Positions 51,503-59,473 of a stretch of 64,000 nt of DNA are shown one piece after another. The notes beneath the pieces are model-generated. The model was not told where the DNA came from, ran no database searches, and was given only the letters and a program-made list of their open reading frames with translations. A program made the position numbers and the translations under genes. This stretch comes from Thermocatellispora tengchongensis (lineage in GTDB: Bacteria > Actinomycetota > Actinomycetes > Streptosporangiales > Streptosporangiaceae): NCBI RefSeq assembly GCF_014202315.1, contig NZ_JACHGN010000017.1, positions 124,001-188,000 on the forward strand. The letters run 5' to 3'. Numbering within the stretch: the first letter of the stretch is position 1; each line of letters begins with the position of its first letter.

Positions 51503-52300
51503 ATGACGGTCGGCTCCGCAGACGCGGTGGTGGTGACGGAGCCCGCGCCCGGCGTCCGGTTGCTGACTCTCAACCGACCGGACGTGCGTAACGCGATGAC
51601 GGCGGACATGACGACGGCCTGGAACCGGGCCATCGACGCCGTGGCCGCGGATCGTGAGACGCGGGTGCTGATCGTCACCGGTGCGGGCAGCTCGTTCTGC
51701 TCGGGCGCCGACCTCTCCTGGCTCGACCAGGGCGCCGCCGAGGACATCACCACCGACCGGCTCCGCGACCGGATGCTGCCGTTCTATCGCAGCTGGCTGC
51801 GCCCGCGCTCCCTGCCGTTCCCGGTCATCGCCGCGGTGAACGGCCCCGCCGTCGGCGCGGGCGTCTGCCTCGCGCTGGCCTGCGATCTCCGCTTCGCCAG
51901 CACGACCGCGCGCTTCAGCACCCCGTTCATCTACCTCGGCACCCACGGCGGCATGGCCGCGACCTGGCTGCTGCCGGAGGCGATCGGCGTCTCCCGCGCC
52001 CGCGAGATGCTCTACACCGGCCGTGAGGTCTCCGGGGAGGAGGCCCTGAGCTGGGGCCTGGTGGCGGGGGTCAGCGACAACGTGCTCGACCACGCCATGG
52101 GCGTGGCCACCCGGATCGCGGAGGCCGGCCCGATCGCGCTGCGGCTGACGAAGACCGGGCTCGAACAGTCAGCAGCCGGGCTGGAGGCCGCCATCCAGTG
52201 GGAGGCCCTGGCCCAGCCCGTCACGATGACGACCGCCGACCTGCACGAGGGCATCCAGGCCGTCCGCCAGCACCGCGCACCGCGCTTCCAGGGCCGCTGA
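51503..52300 (+). CDS. Enoyl-CoA hydratase/isomerase
   Basis: 265 aa, crotonase fold. Oxyanion-hole stretches GAGSSFCSGADLSWL near 54-68 and NGPAVGAGVCLALACDLRFAS near 113-133. One of the two usual catalytic glutamates (position 144-like) is replaced: FIYLGTHGGMAATWLLPEAIG. It may therefore be an isomerase or have altered chemistry. GAGGAAGGAAGG precedes the start. Confidence 0.85.
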   Translation: MTVGSADAVVVTEPAPGVRLLTLNRPDVRNAMTADMTTAWNRAIDAVAADRETRVLIVTGAGSSFCSGADLSWLDQGAAEDITTDRLRDRMLPFYRSWLRPRSLPFPVIAAVNGPAVGAGVCLALACDLRFASTTARFSTPFIYLGTHGGMAATWLLPEAIGVSRAREMLYTGREVSGEEALSWGLVAGVSDNVLDHAMGVATRIAEAGPIALRLTKTGLEQSAAGLEAAIQWEALAQPVTMTTADLHEGIQAVRQHRAPRFQGR

Positions 52301-52326
52301 CGCCCCTTCAGGCCCGCCCGCCCCGA

Positions 52327-52650
52327 TCACGATTCCACCGGGCCGGAGACCCCCGCGGACTTTCCATTGGCCGCCGGTCGCACCTCACCGGCGGAGACGT
52401 CCGTCCGGACCCCGTGCTCGAAGGCGAACCGCCGCGGGACTGCCCGGTACACGGGATCGGCGTCATCGAGTGGTCGCCGGCCGTCGTCGGTGAGCTCGGC
52501 CAGGATGAAGCGCGCGTGGCCGGGGCGGGCACCCGCCGCAACGCTCTCCGGCGCTCCAGGGGCGCGGCGAGGCGCGAGAGGCGGGACGCGGCGATCGTCC
52601 CGGTGCGCCATCGGACGCGGACGCGTGTCCGGCCCGTCCCGTGATCTCAC
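52327..52650 (-). CDS. Hypothetical protein, doubtful
   Basis: 107-residue frame in the ~430-bp gap before the aldehyde dehydrogenase. The middle (RFILAELTDDGRRPLDDADPVYRAVPRRFAFEHGV) is coding-like, but there is no ribosome site and no recognised family. It may be the tail of a degraded gene. The rest of 52301-52718 holds nothing I can name. Confidence 0.25.
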   Translation of the reverse strand: MRSRDGPDTRPRPMAHRDDRRVPPLAPRRAPGAPESVAAGARPGHARFILAELTDDGRRPLDDADPVYRAVPRRFAFEHGVRTDVSAGEVRPAANGKSAGVSGPVES

Positions 52651-52707
52651 TGCGGCTGGTCACTCTCGACGTGGCGCCATGCCGCCCCCTACACTCAGAT
52701 GATCTGA

Positions 52708-52720
52708 CAGTTTTAGAAAT
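52708..52720. promoter_or_regulatory. AGTTTTAGAAAT element before the aldehyde dehydrogenase
   Basis: AT-rich AGTTTTAGAAAT right at the start of the aldehyde dehydrogenase frame. The reverse complement of the element before the 3-hydroxyacyl-CoA dehydrogenase reads AGTTTTAAAAAT. Shared control is possible. Confidence 0.4.
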
Positions 52721-52733
52721 GTGGATGGGTTGC

Positions 52734-54191
52734 ATGTCGCGCGGGGACGGAAGCACGCTCTTCATAGACGGAAAGTGGACCGGCGCCGACGACGGCCGCA
52801 CGTTCGAGGTGACCGACCCGAGTACCGGCGCCGTCATCGGCCGCGCCGCCGACGCGGCCGGGGCGGAGACGGACCGGGCCATCGCGGCGGCCGAGGCCGC
52901 CTTCCCGGCCTGGAGCCGGGAGACCGCATACCGGCGGGCCGAGGCGCTGCGCTCCGCCCACGCCCTGATGCTCGGACGGCAGGAGGACCTGGCGGCGCTG
53001 ATGACCCTGGAGCAGGGCAAACCGCTCAAGGCCGCCCGCAACGAGGTCCGGTACGCCGCCGACTTCCTGGAGTGGTTCGCCGAGGAGGCCAAGCGGGTCT
53101 ACGGCACCACCATCCCCTCCTCGCGGGCCGAGCAGCGCTTCGTCGTGATGCGCCAGCCGGTCGGCGTGGTCGCCGGCATCACGCCGTGGAACTACCCGAT
53201 CTCGATGATCACCCGCAAGGTGGCCCCGGCGCTCGCCGCGGGGTGCACGATCGTGGTCAAGCCGGCGGAGCAGACGCCGCTGTGCGCGGCGGCGGTGTTC
53301 GAGATCCTGTCGGACGCGGGGCTGCCCGCGGGGGTGGCCAACCTCGTCACCACCAGCCGTCCCGGCGCCGTGGGCGACCGGTTCGTACGCTCGCCCGTGG
53401 TGCGCAAGCTGACCTTCACCGGCTCCACGGAGGTGGGCAAGATGCTGGGGGGCCGCGCCACCGCCGCGACCATGAAACGGCTGTCCATGGAACTCGGCGG
53501 GCACGCGCCCTTCATCGTGTTCGGCGACGCCGACCCGGCGCACGCCGCCAAGGGCGCTGCGCTGGTGAAGTTCCTCAACGGCGGGCAGGCGTGCATCTGC
53601 CCGAACCGCATCTACGTACAGCGGTCCATCATGGACGCGTTCTCCGACGCCCTGGTGGAACGGGTGCGGCGGCTCCGGGTGGGCCCCGGGAACCGGGACG
53701 GTGTGGACGTCGGGCCGCTGGTAGACGGCGCGGCCCTGGACAAGGTGCGCGGGCACGTGGAGGACGCGGCCCGCAAGGGCGCCCGGATCCTGGTCGGCGG
53801 CGAGCGGCTGACCGAAGGGGAGCTGGGCGGCGGCAACTTCTTCGCCCCGACCGTGCTCGGTGGCGTCGATGAGACGATGCGGATCTATCGCGAGGAGACC
53901 TTCGGGCCCGTCGCCGCCCTCATCCCCTTCGACGACGAGGCCGAGGCCATCGGGCTCGCCAACGACACCGAGTACGGCCTCGCCTCCTACGTCTACACCA
54001 GGGACCTCGGCCGCGCCGTGCGCGTCTCCGAGGCCCTGCGCTTCGGCATCGTGGGCGTCAACGACATCAACCCGACGGCCGCCGCCGCACCGTTCGGCGG
54101 CGTGGGGATCAGCGGCCTGGGACGCGAGGGCGGCGCCCAAGGCATCGACGAATACCTCGACGTCAAGCTGGTCGGGCTCGCGGTCTCCTGA
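52734..54191 (+). CDS. Aldehyde dehydrogenase (succinate-semialdehyde-dehydrogenase-like)
   Basis: 485 aa from ATG 52734; two upstream ATGs (52719, 52725) are in frame and no strong ribosome site decides. NAD(P) fold with PWNYPISMITRKVAPALAAGCTIVVKPAEQTP, the catalytic Glu in SMELGGHAPFIV near 250 and the catalytic Cys in NGGQACICPNR near 284. It is close to GabD-type enzymes in length and motifs. It oxidises an aldehyde intermediate of the catabolic block; the actual substrate is unknown. Confidence 0.88.
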   Translation: MSRGDGSTLFIDGKWTGADDGRTFEVTDPSTGAVIGRAADAAGAETDRAIAAAEAAFPAWSRETAYRRAEALRSAHALMLGRQEDLAALMTLEQGKPLKAARNEVRYAADFLEWFAEEAKRVYGTTIPSSRAEQRFVVMRQPVGVVAGITPWNYPISMITRKVAPALAAGCTIVVKPAEQTPLCAAAVFEILSDAGLPAGVANLVTTSRPGAVGDRFVRSPVVRKLTFTGSTEVGKMLGGRATAATMKRLSMELGGHAPFIVFGDADPAHAAKGAALVKFLNGGQACICPNRIYVQRSIMDAFSDALVERVRRLRVGPGNRDGVDVGPLVDGAALDKVRGHVEDAARKGARILVGGERLTEGELGGGNFFAPTVLGGVDETMRIYREETFGPVAALIPFDDEAEAIGLANDTEYGLASYVYTRDLGRAVRVSEALRFGIVGVNDINPTAAAAPFGGVGISGLGREGGAQGIDEYLDVKLVGLAVS

Positions 54192-54244
54192 CACCTGGGC
54201 CGCCCGCGACGGCGGTACCCGTTTCGCACAAGGTAGGACGGTTC

Positions 54245-54553
54245 ATGAAACTGACAGTGGGTCAGACGTTGGTGAGCACCGTGGACACGACCGCGATGAT
54301 CGTCGTGCGATGCCCGGAGGAGGAACTGACCGTGACGTGCGGCGGCCGGGAGATGGTGCCCCAGGGCGCCGCCCCTGCCGCCGCGCCCGGAACCGGCACG
54401 GCCGAGGGCGGCGGCGCTCAGCTCGGCAAGCGCTACACGGTCGAGGGCGTCGCCGTCGAACTCCTCTGCGTCAAGCCGGGCACGCATCCTGTGGCCGTTG
54501 ACGGTGTGCCGGTGTCCGTGAAGGCCGCCAAGCCCCTGCCCGCTTCGGACTGA
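54245..54553 (+). CDS. Small conserved protein of unknown function
   Basis: 102 aa. Probable all-beta protein with two cysteine-bearing segments (VVRCPEEELTVTCGG near 21-35, LLCVKPG near 74) and a Gly/Ala-rich loop between them. C-terminus KAAKPLPASD. From memory, similar sequences occur beside acyl-CoA ligase and dehydrogenase genes in actinobacteria, function unreported. Cys pairs could bind zinc or iron (inference). It starts 54 bp after the aldehyde dehydrogenase. Confidence 0.65.
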   Translation: MKLTVGQTLVSTVDTTAMIVVRCPEEELTVTCGGREMVPQGAAPAAAPGTGTAEGGGAQLGKRYTVEGVAVELLCVKPGTHPVAVDGVPVSVKAAKPLPASD

Positions 54554-54578
54554 CCCCGCGGGCACATCCCACCCGGCC

Positions 54579-54597
54579 CCGGCGCGCTGTGCGCCGG
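54579..54597 (+). terminator. GC-rich hairpin after the small protein gene
   Basis: CCGGCGC-GCTGT-GCGCCGG, perfect 7-bp stem, 26 bp beyond the stop. No T-run; weak terminator at best. Confidence 0.45.
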
Positions 54598-54648
54598 CGG
54601 TTGGTGTGCCTTCGCCCCCGGAACCGCAGGGGGTTTCCCATAAAGAAA

Positions 54649-54670
54649 GATAGAAATTTTTAAAACTATC
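54649..54670. promoter_or_regulatory. Operator-like AT-rich repeat before the 3-hydroxyacyl-CoA dehydrogenase
   Basis: GATAG and CTATC arms flank 12 A/T bases, an island in GC-rich DNA. It overlaps an element shared with the aldehyde dehydrogenase promoter. It probably marks the promoter of the 54.8 kb operon. Confidence 0.5.
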
Positions 54671-54803
54671 GTGCTATGGTGCACATGGCCGCGAGCCCCT
54701 GATCGGTGCGACGGCGGAGGCGTCCGCGGTTCGCGCGCACGGCCGGGGAGCGACGGCGCGGCGAGCGGGCCGGCCGGACATCGCTGGAGGAGGCTCTACG
54801 AAC

Positions 54804-55658
54804 ATGCAGATCAAGAAGGTCGCCGTCGTCGGCTGCGGGGTGATGGGGACCGGCATCATCCAGGTCGCCGCGCAGGCCGGGTTCGAGGCGGTCGGCGTGG
54901 AGAAGGACGAGGGCGGTGTCGCGCGGGCCGACGGCCGGATCCGGGCCGGGCTCGAATCCGCCGTCGCGCGCGGCAAGATCTCGCAGGAGCAGGCCGAGGA
55001 GGCGGGGGAGCGTTACACCCTCACCACCGACCTGGACGAGATCGGGCAGGCCGACCTCGTGGTCGAGGCCGTGTACGAGGACCTGGAGCTGAAGCGGGCC
55101 CTGCTCGGCGGCATCGACGGGGTCGTCGGGGCCGGCACCCTGATCGCCTCCAACACCTCGACGATCCCGCTGGTCGTCCTGGCCGGGGCCACCGGCAGGG
55201 CCGAGCGGGTGGTCGGGCTGCACTTCTTCAACCCCGTGCCGGCGATGCGGCTCGTCGAGGTGATCCGCACGCCGATCACCGAGCCGGAGTGCGTCGAGGC
55301 CGTGACCGGGTTCGCTCGGACGCTCGGCAAGAGCCCGGTCCTGGTCAACGACGTGCCCGGCTTCGTGGGCAACCTGCTGATCGTGCCGTACCTGCTGGAC
55401 GCGATCCGCGCCTTCGAACGCGGCGTGGCCGACATGGAGTCGATCGACTCGGTGATCACACTGGGGTTCAACCACAGGATGGGGCCGTTCCGGCTCAGCG
55501 ACCTCATCGGCCTGGACATCGTGCACGACATGGCGGTGTCGATGTACGAGGAGTACAAGGACCCGCGGTACTTCCCGCCGCCGCTGCTCAAGCAGTACGT
55601 ACGGCTCGGCCGGCTGGGACGCAAGACGGGACGGGGGTTCTACTCCTATGCCGGATGA
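54804..55658 (+). CDS. 3-hydroxybutyryl-CoA dehydrogenase-like protein
   Basis: 284 aa, full length. NAD motif GCGVMGTGI at residues 10-18. Catalytic region with HFFNPVPAMRLVEVIRT (His near 140), ASNTSTIPL, and the C-terminal all-helical domain ending GRKTGRGFYSYAG. It oxidises (S)-3-hydroxyacyl-CoA to the ketone. First gene of a long operon. Confidence 0.92.
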   Translation: MQIKKVAVVGCGVMGTGIIQVAAQAGFEAVGVEKDEGGVARADGRIRAGLESAVARGKISQEQAEEAGERYTLTTDLDEIGQADLVVEAVYEDLELKRALLGGIDGVVGAGTLIASNTSTIPLVVLAGATGRAERVVGLHFFNPVPAMRLVEVIRTPITEPECVEAVTGFARTLGKSPVLVNDVPGFVGNLLIVPYLLDAIRAFERGVADMESIDSVITLGFNHRMGPFRLSDLIGLDIVHDMAVSMYEEYKDPRYFPPPLLKQYVRLGRLGRKTGRGFYSYAG

Positions 55659-55713
55659 GGCGCCCGCCCCCAGGCCCCGACCGGGCCGAGGTGACGGCGA
55701 CAAGGAGAGGCCA

Positions 55714-56046
55714 GTGGCCAAGGCATTGATGCTCACCTGGACCAGCCCGGCGTCCGGGGACGCCGAGGCGTTCGAGGAGTGGTACACCACCACCCACATC
55801 CCGGACGTGCGCGCCGCGATCCCCTCGGTCACGAGAGTGACCCGGTACGAACTCGTCGACCCGGCCGCGGCGGGACCGTCGAACCGGTACCTGGCCGTCT
55901 ACGAGCTGGACGAGGACGACGTGCGGGACGCCGCGGCGAAACTGTCGCAAGCCGTCGGCGCGGGCCGGGTCACCTCCGAGGGTGTGGACCTGACCGGGAA
56001 CCCGCCGCGGATCGAGTTCTACGTACGGCGCGGGCCCGAGGACTGA
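55714..56046 (+). CDS. Small dimeric alpha/beta-barrel (EthD/DUF4286-like) protein
   Basis: 110 aa from GTG 55714 (AAGGAGAGG upstream). The pattern ALMLTWTSPASGDAEAFEEWYTTTHIPDV with EWYxxxHIPDV is that of EthD/DUF4286 ferredoxin-like dimers, small enzymes or binding proteins often found in aromatic or sterol catabolism. Function unknown here. Confidence 0.75.
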   Translation: MAKALMLTWTSPASGDAEAFEEWYTTTHIPDVRAAIPSVTRVTRYELVDPAAAGPSNRYLAVYELDEDDVRDAAAKLSQAVGAGRVTSEGVDLTGNPPRIEFYVRRGPED

Positions 56047-56056
56047 GGAGAACACC

Positions 56057-56989
56057 GTGAAGAAGGTCGTCAAACGCACCGGTGACCACGGCATCGGGCA
56101 GATGGTCCATGTCGTGCACATGACCGACGACGTCCAGGCGCTGCGCGCGTTCTACGAGGACGTGATGGGCGGGGTGGTGTTCATGGGCGTGGACGAGCCG
56201 AACTACCTGCCGATCGAGGATCGCTACGCCAATCTGATCATGGTCGGGGATCTGTGCGTGGAGACGATGGCGCCGAGGATGCCGCCCGACGTCACCAAGC
56301 CGGTCGGCAGGTTCTACTCCAGGTTCGGCCGGCACCTGCACTCGGTGGGGTACAAGGTGGACGACCTGACGGGCCTGGCGGACCGCCTCATCCGAAAGGG
56401 CGTCTACATCGGCAAACCCGGTGGCGGGCGGCTGGAGAAGGCCGATCCGGACACGATGTACTTCTTCCCGAGCCCTCGCGACACCGCCGGGCTCATGGTC
56501 GAGCTGTGCGGCATGGACATGCCGGGCGAGCCGCGGGATCTGGACATGTGGTCCTCGCTGGTGCGGCTGTGGCGGACGCATCCGCTGACCATCGAGCGCT
56601 TCTCCTATGTGACGCTCGGGGTCAGGGACCTGGAGTCGGCGGTGAAGACGTACGTCGACGTCATGCAGGCGGTCCCGATCCAGGCCGGGACGGATCAGGA
56701 CCTGGGGGCGAGGTACCAGACCCTCCAGCTCGGCGACTGCCTGCTCCAGCTCGCCGAGCCGCTGAACGGCGAGTGCGACCTCGGCCGGCATGTCGAGCAG
56801 TGGGGCAACATGATCTACAGCCTCCGGTTCAAGGTCCTCGACATCGACTCCGCCGTGTCCTGGCTGTCCAAGCACGGTGTGCGCACCCGGCGCATCCGCG
56901 ACGGCCTGGTCGTGACCGACGTCCGCGACACCTTCGGCGCGCCGATCTTCTTCGGCACGGAGGAGATCGAGGGCGACCCCTTCGTTTAG
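56057..56989 (+). CDS. Two-domain VOC (glyoxalase/dioxygenase-fold) protein
   Basis: 310 aa. Two vicinal-oxygen-chelate modules (residues about 17-160 and 185-300). Candidate metal ligands: HVVHMTDDVQALRAFYEDVMGG start, HLHSVGYKV and MVELCGMDM in module 1. In module 2 the His is not obvious (ERFSYVTLGVRDLESAVKTYVDVM). It may be an extradiol dioxygenase, isomerase or binding protein. It begins 10 bp after the EthD-like gene. Confidence 0.75.
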   Translation: MKKVVKRTGDHGIGQMVHVVHMTDDVQALRAFYEDVMGGVVFMGVDEPNYLPIEDRYANLIMVGDLCVETMAPRMPPDVTKPVGRFYSRFGRHLHSVGYKVDDLTGLADRLIRKGVYIGKPGGGRLEKADPDTMYFFPSPRDTAGLMVELCGMDMPGEPRDLDMWSSLVRLWRTHPLTIERFSYVTLGVRDLESAVKTYVDVMQAVPIQAGTDQDLGARYQTLQLGDCLLQLAEPLNGECDLGRHVEQWGNMIYSLRFKVLDIDSAVSWLSKHGVRTRRIRDGLVVTDVRDTFGAPIFFGTEEIEGDPFV

Positions 56990-56999
56990 ATAGTTCGAT

Positions 57000-57023
57000 A
57001 CATTGACGCCTTTCTATCAATGT
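57000..57023. promoter_or_regulatory. Inverted repeat before the acyl-CoA dehydrogenases
   Basis: ACATTGA and TCAATGT, perfect arms with a 10-bp spacer, between the VOC gene stop and the next ribosome site. Typical of a TetR-type (FadR/KstR-like) operator. No such regulator is encoded next to it in this window. Confidence 0.5.
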
Positions 57024-57075
57024 GATCTGCTTGGCACGTCGGCCCACCGGCACGATGACGCAAGGAAGTGTCCCG

Positions 57076-58200
57076 ATGGACCCTGAACTCTCCCCGGACC
57101 AGAAGCTCTTCGAGGCCGCCGCGAAGGACTTCCTGGACAAGGAGTACCCCCTCGACCGCATCCGCAGGATGGACGCCGGCGCCGGCTTCGACCGCGACTG
57201 GTGGCGGCGGGGCGCCGAACTCGGCTGGACGGCCATGCTCGTCCCGGAGGAACTCGGCGGCGGCAGTGTCTCCGGCGAGGGAGTGCGCGACCTCGCGCTC
57301 CTGGCCGAGGTGCTCGGAGCCGGCGTCGCCCCCGGGCCGCTGCTCGCGACGAACACCGTGCTCGCCGGGCTGGTGGCCGCGCACGGCACCGGGCCGGACC
57401 ACAGCGCGGCGATCGAGTCGCTGGTCTCCGGGGAGGCCGTGGCGACCTGGGCGGTCTACGAGCCGGGCCGGCAGTGGGCGCCGCTGGAGCCGGGGCTCAC
57501 GGCCAGGCCGGCGGAGGGCGGCTTCCGCCTCGACGGCGTCAAGGACCGCGTGGAGGCCGCCGGCGACGCCGACCTGTTCCTGGTCACCGCCGCGACGCCG
57601 CAGGGCACGGCGCAGTTCCTGGTCCCGGCCGCCACCCCGGGCGTGACCGTCGAGCGGCAGTGGAGCCTTGACCTCGCCCGGCACCACGGGGCGGTGCGCT
57701 TCGACGGCGTGCGCGTCGATGAGGCGGCCATGGTGGGGCGGCCCGGCGCCGGCGAGGTGGTGGAACGGCAGACGCAGGTCGCGCTGGTGATCCAGTGCGC
57801 CGAGGTGTGCGGCGGGCTCGACCGGGTCTTCGAGATGACCACCCAGTGGGCCCGCGACAGGTACACCTTCGGCCGCCCGATCGCCTCCTACCAGGCGCTC
57901 AAACACCGTTTCGCCGACATGCGGACCTGGCTGGAGGCATGCCACGCGACGACCGCGGCGGCGGCGTCGGCCGTACAGGAGGGCTCGGCCGGCGCCGCCG
58001 AGCCGGTGAGCACCGCCAAGTCGTACGTCGGCGACAGGTCGCTGGCGATCCTGCAGGACTGCGTGCAGATCCACGGCGGGATCGGGCTCACCTGGGAGCA
58101 CGACCTGCACCTGTACCTGCGCCGGGCCACGTCGAACCGGTCCCTGTACGGGACCCCGCAGGACCACCGTCGGCGCCTCGCCGACCTCGCATCGCTCTGA
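57076..58200 (+). CDS. Acyl-CoA dehydrogenase
   Basis: 374 aa from ATG 57076 (AAGGAAG upstream). The three-part ACAD fold is visible, with LGWTAMLVPEELGGG near 52-66 and TFGRPIASYQALKHRFADM near 260. The usual catalytic Glu is not certain (…IHGGIGLTWEHDLHLYLRRA near 335). Steroid and cyclic acyl catabolism often use such pairs as heteromers, and the second gene follows 13 bp on. Confidence 0.88.
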   Translation: MDPELSPDQKLFEAAAKDFLDKEYPLDRIRRMDAGAGFDRDWWRRGAELGWTAMLVPEELGGGSVSGEGVRDLALLAEVLGAGVAPGPLLATNTVLAGLVAAHGTGPDHSAAIESLVSGEAVATWAVYEPGRQWAPLEPGLTARPAEGGFRLDGVKDRVEAAGDADLFLVTAATPQGTAQFLVPAATPGVTVERQWSLDLARHHGAVRFDGVRVDEAAMVGRPGAGEVVERQTQVALVIQCAEVCGGLDRVFEMTTQWARDRYTFGRPIASYQALKHRFADMRTWLEACHATTAAAASAVQEGSAGAAEPVSTAKSYVGDRSLAILQDCVQIHGGIGLTWEHDLHLYLRRATSNRSLYGTPQDHRRRLADLASL

Positions 58201-58213
58201 GAGGCCGACATCG

Positions 58214-59452
58214 ATGACCGATGGCACGACCGAAAGCGTCGAGTCGTTCCGGCTGCGCGCGCGGGCCTGGCTGGCCGCGAACATGCCGCGCGCCGAGGAG
58301 AGCGCGCCCGCGCCCGGCGATGAGCTGGAGGCATGGCACCGCGCCCGGGAACTGCAGCGCAAGCTGTACGAGGGCGGATTCGCCGGCATCTGCTATCCGG
58401 CCGAGTACGGCGGCCTCGGGCTCACCCCCGCCCACCAGCGGGCCTTCACCGAGGAGGCCGACGGCTACGAGATGCCCCTGCTGCTGAACATCCCGACGCT
58501 CAGCATCTGCCTGCCGACCATCCTGGACATGGGCTCGGAGGAGCACAAGCGCGAGCACATCGGGGCCGTGCTGCGGGGCGAGGAGGTCCTGGTGCAGTTC
58601 CTGTCCGAGCCCAGCGGCGGCTCGGACCTGGCCGGCCTGCTGACCAGGGCCGAGCTCGACGGCGACACCTGGATCCTCAACGGGGCCAAGACCTGGAGCT
58701 CCTCGGCCTACGCCGGCGACTACGCGTTGTGCCTGGCGCGCACCGATCCCACCGTGCCCAAGCACCACGGGCTGACGATGTTCCTGATGCCCACCAAGGG
58801 CGAGGGCATCACGATGAACCGGGTCGCGATGGTGGACGGCACGGCGGAGTTCTGCGAGGAGTTCTTCGACAACGTACGGCTCCCGGCCTCGGCCGTCGTC
58901 GGCGAGGTCAACGGCGGGTGGGCCGTGGCGACCAGGCAGCTCTACCACGAGCGCACCGCGATGGGCGGCGGGTCCCCCTACGTCAGCGGCCGGGGCTTCG
59001 CCCCGAGCAGGAAGCTGCCGACCCCCATCGACGTCGCCCGCGCCGCCGGCCGGGCCGGCGATCCGGAGGTGCGGGAACTGATCGGAGAGTGGCTGGCGAC
59101 GTCCACGGTCTCCGGACAGACGGCCGCCCGGGTGACGCGGGCCATCGCGGGCGGCCACCTCCCTCCGGCCGCGGCCTCGCTGATGCGCCTGATGGGCGCG
59201 GAGGCCATGCGCCTGGAACGGGACGTGGCGATGCGGGTCGCCGGCGCCTGCGCGGCGGTCGCCGCCGGCGACGAGCCCGGCGTCCTGGGCGAGGCGGGCA
59301 TCGGCTACCTGATGCGGCAGGGCAGCAGCCTGGGCGGCGGCAGCGTCGAGATGTCGCGCAACATCGTCAGCGAAAGGCTGCTCGGCATGCCGCGCGAGTA
59401 CGCCGCCGACCGCGGCGTGCCCTTCAACCAGGTCAGGAGGGGCCGTGCCTGA
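58214..59452 (+). CDS. Acyl-CoA dehydrogenase, second of pair
   Basis: 412 aa. N-terminal helical domain, middle strand domain (FLSEPSGGSDLAGLLTRAELDGDTWILNGAKTWSSSAYAGDYALCLART) and C-terminal bundle (YLMRQGSSLGGGSVEMSRNIVSERLLGMPRE). It probably forms an alpha2beta2 FadE-type enzyme with the previous protein, one carrying the base and the other the FAD. Inference from pairing; residues need a structural alignment. Confidence 0.9.
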   Translation: MTDGTTESVESFRLRARAWLAANMPRAEESAPAPGDELEAWHRARELQRKLYEGGFAGICYPAEYGGLGLTPAHQRAFTEEADGYEMPLLLNIPTLSICLPTILDMGSEEHKREHIGAVLRGEEVLVQFLSEPSGGSDLAGLLTRAELDGDTWILNGAKTWSSSAYAGDYALCLARTDPTVPKHHGLTMFLMPTKGEGITMNRVAMVDGTAEFCEEFFDNVRLPASAVVGEVNGGWAVATRQLYHERTAMGGGSPYVSGRGFAPSRKLPTPIDVARAAGRAGDPEVRELIGEWLATSTVSGQTAARVTRAIAGGHLPPAAASLMRLMGAEAMRLERDVAMRVAGACAAVAAGDEPGVLGEAGIGYLMRQGSSLGGGSVEMSRNIVSERLLGMPREYAADRGVPFNQVRRGRA

Positions 59453-59473
59453 CCCGAGCCGCGGGGCCGCGGG

